This document shows, piece after piece, positions 42,067 to 54,900 of a DNA stretch of 64,000 nt. Source of the stretch: Tenebrio molitor (taxonomy: Eukaryota > Arthropoda > Insecta > Coleoptera > Tenebrionidae); contig NC_091049.1 of the NCBI RefSeq assembly GCF_963966145.1, positions 23,498,001 through 23,562,000 on the forward strand, written 5' to 3'. The notes under the pieces are model-generated. The model ran no database searches, was not told where the DNA came from, and was given only the letters and a program-made list of their open reading frames with translations. Position numbers and translations under genes: made by a program. Each line of letters begins with the position of its first letter. Positions within the stretch are counted from its first letter, which is position 1.

Positions 42067-42940
42067 TTATTCTTCTATATGGTCATAAATTTCAATATTT
42101 TGAACGTAATACCGAACAAAGGAATATATAAATTTAAGTTGTTTCTAAAAAGAAAATGTTTGAAATCGTGGTTAAAATTTTACAATATCTCAATTACCGA
42201 ATTATTCACAAAATTTTTTTCGCTTCTTCTAGCAACTCGAATGCCATTACACACATCAATTTCCACTTCGTTTTCGTACTTTTCTAGAATGTAAGACAAC
42301 GCCACAAACAAACCGCAAGCGGTGACCCCATCGCTATTTCAATAAAAGAAAGTCTTTTCAGTACAACTAAATACCAATGTTAATAATTACCTGCATGCGA
42401 CCAAAGGTGTCCAATTTTTTGCAGAATTGTTAAAATCATGTATAATTTGAAAAAATGTGTTATTTGAATTTGGCAGTTGTTGTTTTTCATTCCAATCAGT
42501 AAATTCGAATACGTAAACAAAAGTTTCGTACAATATCTGCAACAAAAATATCATTTCGTTTTTGGACTAAAAAATGTATTTCTCACTGCTCCACTCCTTT
42601 TTTTAGACACTTGCAACTGTAGCTGAGTTTTTGTTACGTAATCTGTTTTCTCCTCTGTCAAATATCTTACTGTAATTACTTGTGACAAATTGCTGCATCT
42701 TCCAGGCCACAGGAACTGTTTTCCCTAAATTCCGAACCAATTAATTTATAGGTATTACTTTCACCGGGATGAAATGACATTTCAAATTATATTTTACGCT
42801 GTACCTACTTACTCTAAGTTTATTTAAAAATAAGATGTGAGAAATTTTGTTTTCTACTACCACGTTCCAAAATCTCGATGCCATTTCCTTTTGTGGTTGT
42901 TGCATGATTAAATATTTTTTACTTTTCTTATAACCGTCAA
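42067..42940 (-). CDS. copy 2 D2 domain, exons 13-17
   Basis: VDGYKKSKKYLIMQQPQKEM and RFWNVVVENKISHILFLNKL open the domain, GKQFLWPGRC replaces the CxQYWP block, FEFTDWNEKQQLPNSNN is the WPD loop region (WPD to WNE), and VACSDGVTACGLFVALSYIL is the signature. The domain ends QLKFIYSFVRYYVQNIEIYD and HIEE, matching the QY.F.Y...EYL ending of PTP domains. Receptor PTP D2 domains are commonly inactive. Open throughout, unlike copy 1. Confidence 0.88.
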
Positions 42941-45900
42941 CTAAAAAATGTAAAACAAATAAAGGAGACCTGCATGTTTCATGTAAACTAACCATATGTT
43001 GGGGTCAGAAGTTTATTTTTAGGGGTTGCGGATCCGGGGTTCCAAGATTTAACTACCTTATCGTGCCAACTAAATCGTTTTAAGTAACTAAGCTGCTGTT
43101 TAATAATATTGGTGTCGAAATTATCCCCAAGACATTTTTTGAATGGAGTTTCTGATTCCATTAAACATTCCAAAACGATCAAATGTGCCAGTAAGTAATG
43201 TTCCTAAAATTTAGTTACTGTGTAAAGATTGCCTAAAGTGAGAGGTCAGACTTACCATTTTGTTCATCATATATGGTCTTTGTTCTCTCATGTGATTCAT
43301 CAAAGCGTAAAAATTAACTTCATTCTCTGCACTCGCCATTGTTAACGCTAAATCACATAAAATTAAAGTCCCAGTTCTGTTTACTCCAAACCTGAAACAA
43401 TTAATTTTAAATTAATATTTCGTATATTTTTTAAATTTTGTACCCGGAATGAATTAAAATTGGAACAACACTCTTTTCGGTAATTTGTCTTATATATTTT
43501 ACAACTGGTACTACAACGTTAGGGTACAATGTCGTATCTGAGTCCCATCTGAGCTGAAGATGTTTGATTCTTCTACAGTGCTGCATGTAGTAAACTTCAA
43601 AAATTCGGACGTCATGGTACTCATAATTTTCTTGTTGAACTAATTTAATTGTCATCTCTCCACATTCAAATAAGATGTTCAACTTTTGCGGCCAGTACTC
43701 GGCACACATTCTCTGAAAAGACAACAAATTATAATTCTGCGAAGACACCTTATTGGAAAACAAACCTTTTTATTTTCTATAAAATTCGTTGCCATTACAA
43801 TTGTTTCTATTTCTTCTTGCCAAATTAACCTCCAAAAGTCTTTGATGGTATAAAATTTCGGCCCTTGGCAACATATATAAGTTTTTGAACGGTCATATCC
43901 CTACAAGTGCACCACATTATGTCACGTTTATAGCGAAAACAGTAGATATTGTAAAAAAGAGGACCGTAGATGTTATTATTTCACTTTGGCCTTATGCAAG
44001 TGCATGCACCGAAATAGCCGAATCATAGTAGCACATTGAAAAGAATTCAAGTTGTCTTGCGATCTCGGCGTAAAAGGCGTCAAGTTTTAGATTTGAGTTC
44101 TGATATTGTTCGTTTTTTAAATTTGAGACAGTTGTAGAAGCGATCTTGTATCGAACTCGTGCATAATATGGCTATTAAGACATGAGCATGAGAATTACGG
44201 CACGAGCCGTAAGCGAGTGTCGTAACGAATACGGGTATCTTAATAGTCATTAAATGTGAATTGCATACACTATTTGTTCTACAACCAGCTCTAGTAATGA
44301 AAAAAGAAACTGTCAAAATTGATAAATTCTAGATCTGTCAGATGATCATGGCAATATTTGATAGTGACTGCATATTGTCGTGGTACTGCATTTCTATTGG
44401 TAATAAACTTGTATTTTAATGAAAAATCTGTATCTTAATGAGTATCATTAAAGTTCAATAAGAATATTGCCATGTCTAACTTCCCGTTCGTATAAAAAGT
44501 ATTACTTTATGCACTCATTGCACAATAGTTATTTACATTACAAATGGGGTAGGCTAGATTTTACCGTCTCCGGCAAATTCCTCGAATACAGTTGCTCGAA
44601 ATCAAATGCTCGAAATCAATTGCTCGAAAATGAAATTGCTCGATTGTAACTTTTCTCGAAATACAAGTTCCCCGAACTGCACTTTCTCGAAAATGTTTTG
44701 CTCGAATTTATATGGTCAAAAATGTGCAATTGGAGTGTAATTAGTAATTATTAGTAATTACGGACTAGTCGTAATAATGACATTAATGCCTTCAAAATAT
44801 TCCTGTAAAAAAATTCTCGATTCTGTTATAATGCACTTACTAACCTTATATCCCAATTGCATATTGCATAAACTTATTGTTTTATAAAAAAGAATCTGTT
44901 GCGGCCTTGGAGAAAATAATGGAATCTCAAATGCCTGCACCCGAAGATCTGTAACGGCCTTACCGCCTTACCGCAATTACAAATCCCACATCATAAAAAA
45001 AACCAGTCTTCAGATTTTTAATATCGTTTGATTTAAAATCTAATTCATATTTTCCTTCGGTAATTTCGTTTATAAATTTTAGAAATGAATTCTCTTATCA
45101 GTGTAAAAATCAGAAATTAAAATTTTTGTGTAAAACAGTTTTTTTTTTTAATTTATTAAATGCAATACGGATGTGGCCTTTGTAATAACAATCACCGCAT
45201 TATCCTGTGTATGATAATTACTTTCGAGCAAAACATTTTCGAGAAACTGCCGTTCGAGGAACTGCCGTTCGAGGAACTTGCAATTCGAGCAAAGTCATAT
45301 TCGAGCAATTGACTTTCGAGCAACTGATTTCGGGCAATTCGTCTTCGAGCAATTCGTCTTCGAGCAATTGCATTCGAGCAATTTACCTTGATTCAGATTT
45401 TACAGGGGGAGGTTTATAGATTGAAGCACGACTGCGAAGGTGGAGTGTTTTAACAAAAACCGAACCATGTAAAATAAAATGCTTACCGCATTAGTAATGT
45501 AATAATTTTTTTGGCCGACGACGTATTACTCGTTTTCTCAAATTTGAAATTTGTTGTAATTAATAATTTCGCAAAACCTGTCAAAGACTAACATTTGATT
45601 AATGAAATGGCAGAAAGTTATCTATTATACCGATGACTGGCATGCTTACGATTTACAGCACAAGATTTTAGACAAAAACAATTAAATCATGTTAATTTTT
45701 TAGTATAAATGGACTATATTTATTTTTTTGGAGGTCCCTGTAGGTATAAAATTTTTGTGTTTGTTTACTCACTCCGTGCGGTAAAATGACAGATAGTTTG
45801 GTTAGTGTGTAAAAATAAAAATACCGTAGCTGTTCAAAATGTGTAAACATATCATTTAGAGTTGAGGAGACCAAAAAATATTGTTCATGTTCTTACATTT

Positions 45901-48900
45901 ATATAGGTGGCGTTTATGTAATCATCCGTACCCATCCCTTCTAATGGCCGGAGAATAACTCTGCTGGCATCATCTGAAAATATATCATGTGTTTACGTAA
46001 TTCTTGATTTATACAATTTTATACACTACATGGAATGTACGACTTATCCTTATTCTTATTATTATTTTTACTTTCCAGACCGACTGCACATGATTTGGTT
46101 GGTGTTTCTTGAAAAGACTTTATAAAAATCAATAACATTAATAATTTTATATTGGTGCACCACTTACGGAAAACTGAGTTTCGATTTGTTTACTTGAAAC
46201 CATTGTTTTTTTTAAGTAGCTTTCTAAAAACTCTATTTTAATATTCGTACCAGTTGCCCCATTTTCTTCGCTAGGCATTATCATTAGCATTATTTTCTCC
46301 ATCGTATCAATTTTGTTATCATTATTATTTTTCTGGCGGTATCTCTTGTAATAATAAACATAGCCCACTAATGTAACGAACAAAAATAATGTTACAATTA
46401 ATACTGTTATCACAATTAACGCGATATTTAAGTTTGATCCCTGGTTACCATTCTTGAAAGCTAGAAATTAGAAAAGTTTAAATGTCACAATAAACAATAA
46501 ATTGTAGTCAAAAAACACTTTTCATCTTTGATGAACGTCACGTTAATTGAATACTTATCGAGATACACATCGGGTGTTTTTTTTAATTTTACCTCATAGT
46601 AGGCGTTGAAGAGTCGATTGTTAACGCGCTATCCAGGTTACGGATCACGGATCAGATGTTTAAATTTTATGTTTTTACACGAGTGGTGCGTTCGCAATCG
46701 ACTCTTCAACGCCTACTACGAAGTGAAATTTAAAAAAACATCCGATAGTTTATTATACCAAACAAAGATAGTTTTAATGAAAGAGTTCTTAGGGTTTTCT
46801 CCACTTTTTTCAATGTTTTATCACCTATAATAATTTTTGTCAAGACAACATGTTTTAAAATGTACGTGAATTATTTTAAGGGGAATGATTTAAATTTCTC
46901 TAATAAGATGTAAATCAAAATTCCACCAAAAACCATTCACTAACTTCACTCGTTTATTTATACAGTGAGTTTTTTTAAGACTGGCCATAGGGTTTTTGTA
47001 GAGTCTTTATTTCTAGCTTTTTGTAATTAATACAACTTTTGTCATAACAAACTGTAGTTGCTAAGGCAACTTTAAACATATAACATGATTGGAGTTTGCA
47101 TATTTCCAACACTCCCCCTCAAACTGCATCTTGTGTCTTTCTTCATGTAGTCGTAGTCATGCCAAGGGCATGGATGCACTTATTCTGCTTTGGCGATGAC
47201 AATCCCTTTGTCAAAACATCGGCTGGCATTTGATCAGTGGGAAGGTACTCCACCTTGATGTTTCCTCTCTCCACGGCTTCTCGTATGAAATGGTGACGAA
47301 TATCTACGTGTTTCGTACGGTTATGAAAAACGTGATTTTTGCTTAACTGTCCGGCTCCTTGATTGTCATTAAAAATGGTCGTCGTTGACGGCTGATCTAG
47401 GACTTCAGACAGGAAACGCCTTAAATGAATAGCTTCTTTCGTCGATTCAGAAAGAGCCATGTATTCAGCTTCCGTACTGGACATTGCAACCGTTCTTCGT
47501 TTTCGTGATTCCCAACTGACAGCGGCGTTAGCGAAATTGAAAACATATCCTGTGTACGATCTTCTATCATCTATACTTGCACCCCAGTCTGCATCGGCAT
47601 AACCTACAAGTTCTTGTCCAGATTTTTTGAACATTAAGCCTAGATTTTCTGTGTTCTTCAGATACCGCAGTACTCGTTTCGCAGCTCTCCAGTGTTGTTC
47701 CCCAAAGTTTGTGTTGAATTGGCTGAGCATGCTGACGACGTGTGCGATGTCTGGTCGAGTTGAAACAGCCAAATACATTAGAGAACCAACGAGGCTCTGA
47801 TATGGTAACATTTCAACTGCTTTCTTCTCCTCTTCGGTTTTCGGGCACATTTCCTTCGACAGTTTTTCATTCGGGTTAATCGGGGTTGTTACACCTTTAC
47901 AATTTTCCATGTTGAAACGACTTAAGGTCTCCTTGATGTACTTTGATTGCGACATGGTAATTGTTTGTTTCTCAACATTTTGTGTGAATTCTATGCCAAG
48001 ACAAAAACTCAAAGGACCTAAATCTTTCATCTCGAAGGACTTCGACAGTTCTGATTTTAATCGTTGCAGTTTTCTCGGGTTGTCCGATGCGACCATGAGG
48101 TCGTCAACATAGATCACGACTATAACGATCTTTCCGTCTTCTTTATTGATATAAACACAGGGATCGGAGTTCAATGGTTTCAGTTTTTGTTTTGTTTCCT
48201 CTGAATTTTCGTGACTCCTTTTCATTTAGTATGTCGTAGAAATCACTTGGAACCTCCATAAACACTTCTTCTTCGATTTCGTCATTCAAATAGGCACTTG
48301 TGAAATCCAGTTGGTGTACTTGGAGACCTAATTCGACTGCTATTGCCATGAACAAACGAACTGACCTGAGTCTTGCCACGAGGGCAAACGTTTCGTTGAA
48401 ATCAATACCAGGTTTTTGAGTAAAATCTTTCGCCACGAGTCTGGCTTTGCGACGATCGACTGATCCGTCCTTCTTGAATTTTGTTCGTAGAACCCACCTC
48501 GATTGAACGGTTTTCTTTCCCTGGGGACGATCTACAATTATCCAAGTTTGATTTCTTTTCAGAGCTTCGTATTCTGCGTTCATTGCCTTTTTCCAGTCGG
48601 CAGCTTCTGGACTAGATAGAGCTTCTGAAATTGTCTGCGGGTCGCCAAACTCAATCAGACCAGCTACATCATTCAATTCTTCGTTCTCGTGGTTTTCTTC
48701 TTCTTCGGGTTCTACCTCCTCTTCGTTGACTTCTACCATGTTGAACAGTTTTCGCGGTCCCCCCCGGTAAGAACCTTCTTTGGTCGTCCTAGACTTTTCT
48801 TCATTATCACGGGAATTTCTTCTCCGTTTTCTTCTTCTACGAGAGTTTCTCCATCTGCTTCTAGATCGCAGGTTTCTGTTTGTTTATCTTCCTTTTGTGT

Positions 48901-51900
48901 TTCGGGTACCTTGAATTCAATGACGTTTTCTAGGTTTTTCTTGTAAATTTCTTCGTCGATGAAATCAGTGAAATCATTTTCTGCTTGATTACGTCATGTG
49001 AACATAACGTCTCTGCTTCGAATAACTTTTCTTGCTTCTGGATCCCAAAGCCTATACGCTTTCGATTATACCGAGTATCCGATAAAAATGCATTTCTTCG
49101 ATCTTGAGTCAAATTTTCCCTTTCCAGGCGTTTTATCAAGTGCAAAGGCTGTTGTACCAAACTTTCGGAAATAGCTGACAATTGGGGTTCTTCTCGTCCA
49201 CATTTTAAATGGAATTTCACCGCCCAGGCTTCGAGAAAGACACCTGTTCCTGATGTGATTTGCGGTTAAAATCGCTTCAGCCCAAAAATTTGCGGTGAGC
49301 CCCGATTGGATCATCAGGCACCTCGCCATCTCCACCAAGCTTCTGTTTTTCCTTTCGGCTACTCCATTTTGTTGTGGCGTGTATTCTACAGTAAGTTCGT
49401 GTCTGATGCCTTCTTGTTTCAGGAGATCTTCCAAGTAGTGACTTGTGTACTAGGTTCCGTTGTCAGATCGGACTGTTTTAATTTTTCGTTCCGTTTTCTT
49501 CTCAACCAAACATTTGTACTCCTTGAACTTCTCGATAACTTCACTTTTCTTTTTCATGAAATATACTTCGCACCATCATGACTTGTCATCTATGAAAGTG
49601 ACGAAATATCTTGAACCAGCGAGAGAGTTCACGCGCATGGGTCCACAAACGTCTGTATGCACGAGTTCTAAAAGTTCTGTAGATTGAGATACCGATCTTG
49701 TGAATGGCTTCCATGTCTGCTTGCCCTTCACACACGTTTCACAAACGGGTAAAGCTTCGTCGGCCTTAATGTCAATTCCATCAACTTTCTGCTTGCGTAT
49801 AATGTTCTTCAAATCCTTTTCGTTGAGGTGGCCAAAACGTTCATGCCATTCTTGTAATGACATAGATATCTGCGACACTCTGCTTTCTTCGGACAACTCG
49901 ACGATGTAGTACATATCTTTATCTCGACGTGCTACTATTAGATTTTCTCCGGTGTCAGGATTCGTTACGATGGCTTCGTTTCTTCTGAAGATAACTTCAA
50001 AACCGTGTTCGGTCATCTTCGCGACTGACAAGAGATTCGATCGTAGGTCAGGAACGTACAGAGTTTCGTCTAGTCTCACAGTGAGATTTTCTTCCACACT
50101 CAGTTGTACAGTACCGCTTCCTACAATTTTCGTTGAGCAGCTGTTGGCCAAATTCAGGGTTTGCACTTTCGGGGTTTTCATTTCTTGGAATTTTGCCTTT
50201 TCAGAACACATATGTGAAGACGCACCTGAGTCTAAACACCACCGTTTATCGTGTTCGACGTGAAGTTTCATAACGACTTCTGCCTTTCGGGTTGATTCTG
50301 TGGGTTTCGTTTTTGGATTTTTTGGTTTAAAGAGTTTCGATCTGCAATCCTTGGCCATGTGGCCAATTTTTCCACATGTGTGACAAGCGAATTTGAATCG
50401 TTGAGTTTTAGAATCTTCAGATTTCTTGGGTTGACTTGACCTACAGGGATTTTTATTAATGAACATGGCATCTGAAACGTTTTCCTTTGAATTTCGTTTT
50501 CTAGCTTCATACTCTTCCAGGAGTTTTATCTTCAGTGCTTCTAATTGTGGTAATTTCTCTTGAGTTTCAATAGCAATTCGAAAAGTTTCGTACTCGTCGG
50601 GAATGCTGTAGAGCAGAAGGATGGCAAGAAGGTCATTGATGATACAAAGTTCCATCTCTTCGAGTTTGTCCACGACGTCGAAGAAGTTCCGGATGTGATC
50701 CCTCATATCCTCACCGTTTTTCATTTTCAGCAAAATTAATGTTTTCAGGAGCATCGCTTTTCGAGCGGGTCCCTGAGACTGGTAGACGCTGTGTAATTTG
50801 TTCCATATGTCTTTTGACGTAGGACAATTCTTGATCTGTTTAAGTTCTGATGGGCAGATTGTTAAAATTAAATCTGACCTGGCTTTCGCATCGTTTGATT
50901 CCCACGTGGTTACGGCTTCTGGTGGTTCTTTTGGTTTCGGAATTGTTCCGTTCACGTATTTCCAAGAATCATTCTTAATGAGCAAAGCTTCGATTTGGAT
51001 TTTCCAAGTATCGAAATTTTCTTTTCCAAGAGGTTCGATTTTCACGCTTGTGTAACTCATTTTTCGTTTTTGTAGTACTCACAAATAGCTTCAAGTTACT
51101 TTTTCGTTGCGGAATTCGTACAATTTCTTATTTTTCAGCGCAGTGGGTCCATAACCTGTAGAGTCTTTATTTCTAGCTTTTTGTAATTAATACAACTTTT
51201 GTCATAACAAACTGTAGTTGCTAAGGCAACTTTAAACATATAACTTGATTGGAGTTTGCATATTTCCAACAGTTTTACATGCTAATTTTTCAACCCCCTG
51301 TTAACTTTTGTTCCGATGAAAATATTCAAACCATTTTTGGAACAAAGATGAAAGATTTTTTAAACTATCGGATAGATTACAATTCAATATCCCAAACTGT
51401 CGAAAAAGTTGTGAAAAAAAAATTTTTATGGCGCCGAAATAATAGTACGTCGAGCGGCCGCCAGAGTAGCGCCATTGTCGGCTCAACCAGCACCTGACGA
51501 TCTCCTATTTTGGACGCTTTCGGCGCGCTAAAAAATATTTTTTTCACAACTTTTTCGACAGTTTGGGATATTGAATTGTAATCTATCCGATAGTTTGAAA
51601 AATCTCCCAACTTTGTTCCAAAAATGGTTTAAATATTTTCATCGGAACAAAAGTTAACAGGGGGTTGAAAAATTAGCATGTAAAACCCTATGGCCAGTCT
51701 TAAAAAAAACTCACTGTATAATACATTACACTATAAGTGATGAAAGCTCCTGATTTTTCAACGAGCAATACATGATATACTCTCGAGCGCCAGCGAGTTG
51801 AAAAATCGCACTTTGATCACGAATTGTGTATGCTATTTTTTCCAACATCGTTTATGAAAAAGAGTCTTAATTTTAAATTTCTTTATGATTATTTTACTCC

Positions 51901-54900
51901 CCTATTTTTTGAATTTTCCGGATCTGGAATTTCAGTTAATGCAAATAACAATGTTTTAAATTTTTATATTAATAAGTAGGTAATAGATTGTTAATGTAGT
52001 AGATTGTTAATAGTGATTTAATAAACTAGTTTGTAAATGAAGGCGATTAATAATCGAAACTGTTTAAAGCACGAACGAGTATAGCGAGTGAGTGCCTTTA
52101 ATAGTTGAGATTATTAATCGCCCATTAACAAACGAGTTGATTACAACATTTTTTCGTTGACCCCAAACTTTTTTTTTGTGACAGAATTTCAAATTAAAGC
52201 CAAATCAAAACCAGTTTTATCTTTTTCGATAAAGATGAGACCTCATAAAATACCTTCATCCTTTTTTTGTCCTCAGGGTAGGCCATTTTTAAATTTTTCA
52301 ACACTTTCTATTCACTTTTCCACAAAGAGTGTCAGAAGAAGTCAACTCCATTCACATTCAATTTCATAATTGAGTTGGTCATCATGCCGCTCATAGATTT
52401 GTAAGCCAGTCCTAGACTGTGCAACAAATTTTTTAAGGCAGAATATAGCCTAAGGGAGTCCGTTTCGGCTCAGGGACGCGAGGGTCGCGGGTTCGATTCC
52501 GACACAGGGCGAAAAAAAAAAGGCTATATTCTATCTCGTGATTCGGAAGTCACGTTAAGCCATTGGTCCCGGTCTATTGAGTTGGTCATCACGCCCCTCA
52601 TAGATTTGTAAACCAGTCTAGACTGTGTAACAACATAATATTCAGCGTAACAGACCAGACATTATTATTTTAAATAAACAATAAAAGCAAGCATATCTTT
52701 TAGATATAGCTGTTCCAAATTCACACAATATAACACAGACATATAATACAAAAATTAATAAATAAACTAGGCAAAAATGAATAGGGAATTCCACAATTTT
52801 TCTTGGAAAGCAAAATAATTGCCCCAATCCTCCCACGTATTCTTAAACACAAGATAAATTTAAAATGTTACAAGTACTTGAAACATTACATTTAATTGTT
52901 TATATTAATATATTTTTAATACATTTCAACACATTTTAAACGGTATTTATAAAAAAATGCAAAGACGGAAAAATTCCCTATTCATTTTTGCCTAGTTTAT
53001 TTAGAACTCTCCGTTGCTATGAGAAATTTTTGGTGTTTAGAAAAAATTTCGATTTTACCATTTATAATTTCAGCAACAGGAATAGTACCGCAATCTCTTT
53101 TTAAAAATTTAAAAATTTTGGACTTTGACATTGGTGGTTGAAATTCAAAAAGGTATATTATTATACTCATGTCATATCGTGAGGAAATTCCTTAACATTG
53201 ACACAGAACATAAAACAAAAAAAGAGGTCAAAATGTGGAGGCGAGACGCCGGTAATTATGTTGATAAGCACTGCACTATTACTTGATAGTATTATCCGTA
53301 ATAGTGTATGTACTCCGGCAAAATTGCCGTGCCGCCGGGTGGAGGTGGGATACGAAAAATAATAATAATAATTTCACTAAAAATCACGGTTGCTAAGAAA
53401 ACCTAGTTACCTTTGAAAAATATGACATGCGAATTATAACAAATAAGGTCGGCTTTTGAAAAAGTGAATTCGTAATTGTGCAGTTATGGAGCTATAAAAT
53501 ATAGAAAATCCTGCTGCACTACCTGCTGCAGTGTTGGTAAGTGCAAACAGTGCATGTTCGAGGTTGTTTATACATCAAAATATCATCAAAACGTCAAAAT
53601 CGCAAAATCGTTGATTAATGAAAAATAGTGTATTAATGAGGTCCATTAATACACTATATTTTGGACAAAGTAATTCATTAATATTGAAATTATCAAGCAG
53701 TCAACGGAAAATAAATTTTCCTCACTAGTGAGTTTACTTTCTCCATTTGCCTCACTAGTGATGCAAACGCCTACTTTCCTCACTAAATTGAGTGATGAAA
53801 GTATGTATCATTTTCATAATCGATGTTGGAGAAAATTTTGTTGCCAACGGTTCCAACTCTCAAAGAACACAACGTGGAATAAATTGGGATTCTTATTCTT
53901 GGAAATTTTCGGTTCGCTTTCTTCGTAAAAATATCGTCATGGTAATTCCAATTCACTGCATTGTATACAGGGTATTTTTGAAATGCGGGCAGAAATTTTA
54001 ATCACGAGCTACTGGCTTCATGTAGAACTCGAAAAAAATATTTAAAAAATTATATGTCAAAAAATAAAATGACATTTCGTTCATGCAACTGCAATATGTC
54101 ACAAGCCACAAAGCTGAAATTTTTCAGGAGACGATTAAAACTTGTTCATTTTAGTTTAATTCGTAGTTAATTTGTAGTTTTCTGTCATTGAAAGCACATT
54201 AGCATCCTCTTTATATTTATAAAGCAAAAACTTAGGAAAGTTGGACAAGAAAAAATATATGTTCTCTGTCCAATTATACAATAAAGTATATTTTCACATT
54301 TTTGAGGGTTACGGCAAATTACGGTTGCATGAACGATGTGTTTTTTGAGCTACAATTTTTTTTTATTGCTTTTAGTTTTCTACCTTGTCCTACAACCTCG
54401 TAGGTAAAATTTCGGCACATTTTAAAAGTACATCCTTGTATATCATGTTTTATAAAATGTACGCCAATGCGAAGTAACCTATTGGAAATATGCTTTAAAA
54501 CAAGGAAACTGCATTGGTGTACGTTTTATAAAATATGATATACAGAGTGTAATTTTAAAATGTACCGAAATTTTACCTACGAGGTTGTTTGACAACGTAG
54601 AAGACTAAAAGCAATTAAAAAAATTATAGCTCAAAAAATAATTGTCATTTTATTTTTTGACATAGAATTTTTTAAATATTTTTTTCGAGTTCTACATGAA
54701 GCCAGTAACTCGTGGTTAAAATTTCTGCACGAATTTCAAAAACACCCTGTAGAGTTAGGGACAATTTTTATGTTGCAAACTAACAATTAATAAATGTTGT
54801 TAATTGGGGCAATATTTGATTCAAGATAAGGTAATGGTTCACTTTAACTACTTCTGGAATTTTTGCGTTTTTTCTGGCTAGACAGCCTCAGGGCGTCCTC

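Larger units (their letters stand above)
46997..51271 (-). mobile_element. Ty1/copia LTR retrotransposon
   Basis: 4275 bp with 115-bp LTRs (46997-47111 and 51157-51271) that differ at one base. TGTTGG...CTCTACA ends in element orientation and a 5-bp duplication GTTTT at 46992-46996 and 51272-51276. Primer site GGTTATGGACCCA next to the 5' LTR matches the anticodon-side half of initiator tRNA-Met, as in Drosophila copia. A purine run (GAGGGGGAG) precedes the 3' LTR. The coding region contains four in-frame stops, one frameshift and one internal deletion. Confidence 0.95.
46963..51716. mobile_element. mariner-type MITE (CAGTGAGTTTTT family), copy 2, split by copia
   Basis: Ends CAGTGAGTTTTTTTAAGACT and its complement, with TA at 46961-46962 and 51717-51718. 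Unit 1 has the empty site (TTATTTATGTGTATATTACAC near 23035). Removing copia and its 5-bp duplication leaves about 474 bp. The centre has two GC-rich segments around GGCGCCGAAA and TTTCGGCGCGC. Confidence 0.88.

Noticed and set aside
42741..42995. Single long exon starting MVSLHETC
   Set aside because: The frame reads through a 52-bp GT-AG intron; the spliced form gives a proper PTP D2 sequence and matches copy 1.
52489..52500. tRNA gene
   Set aside because: Only a B-box/T-arm like motif is present; no acceptor stem, D arm or anticodon arm could be placed.
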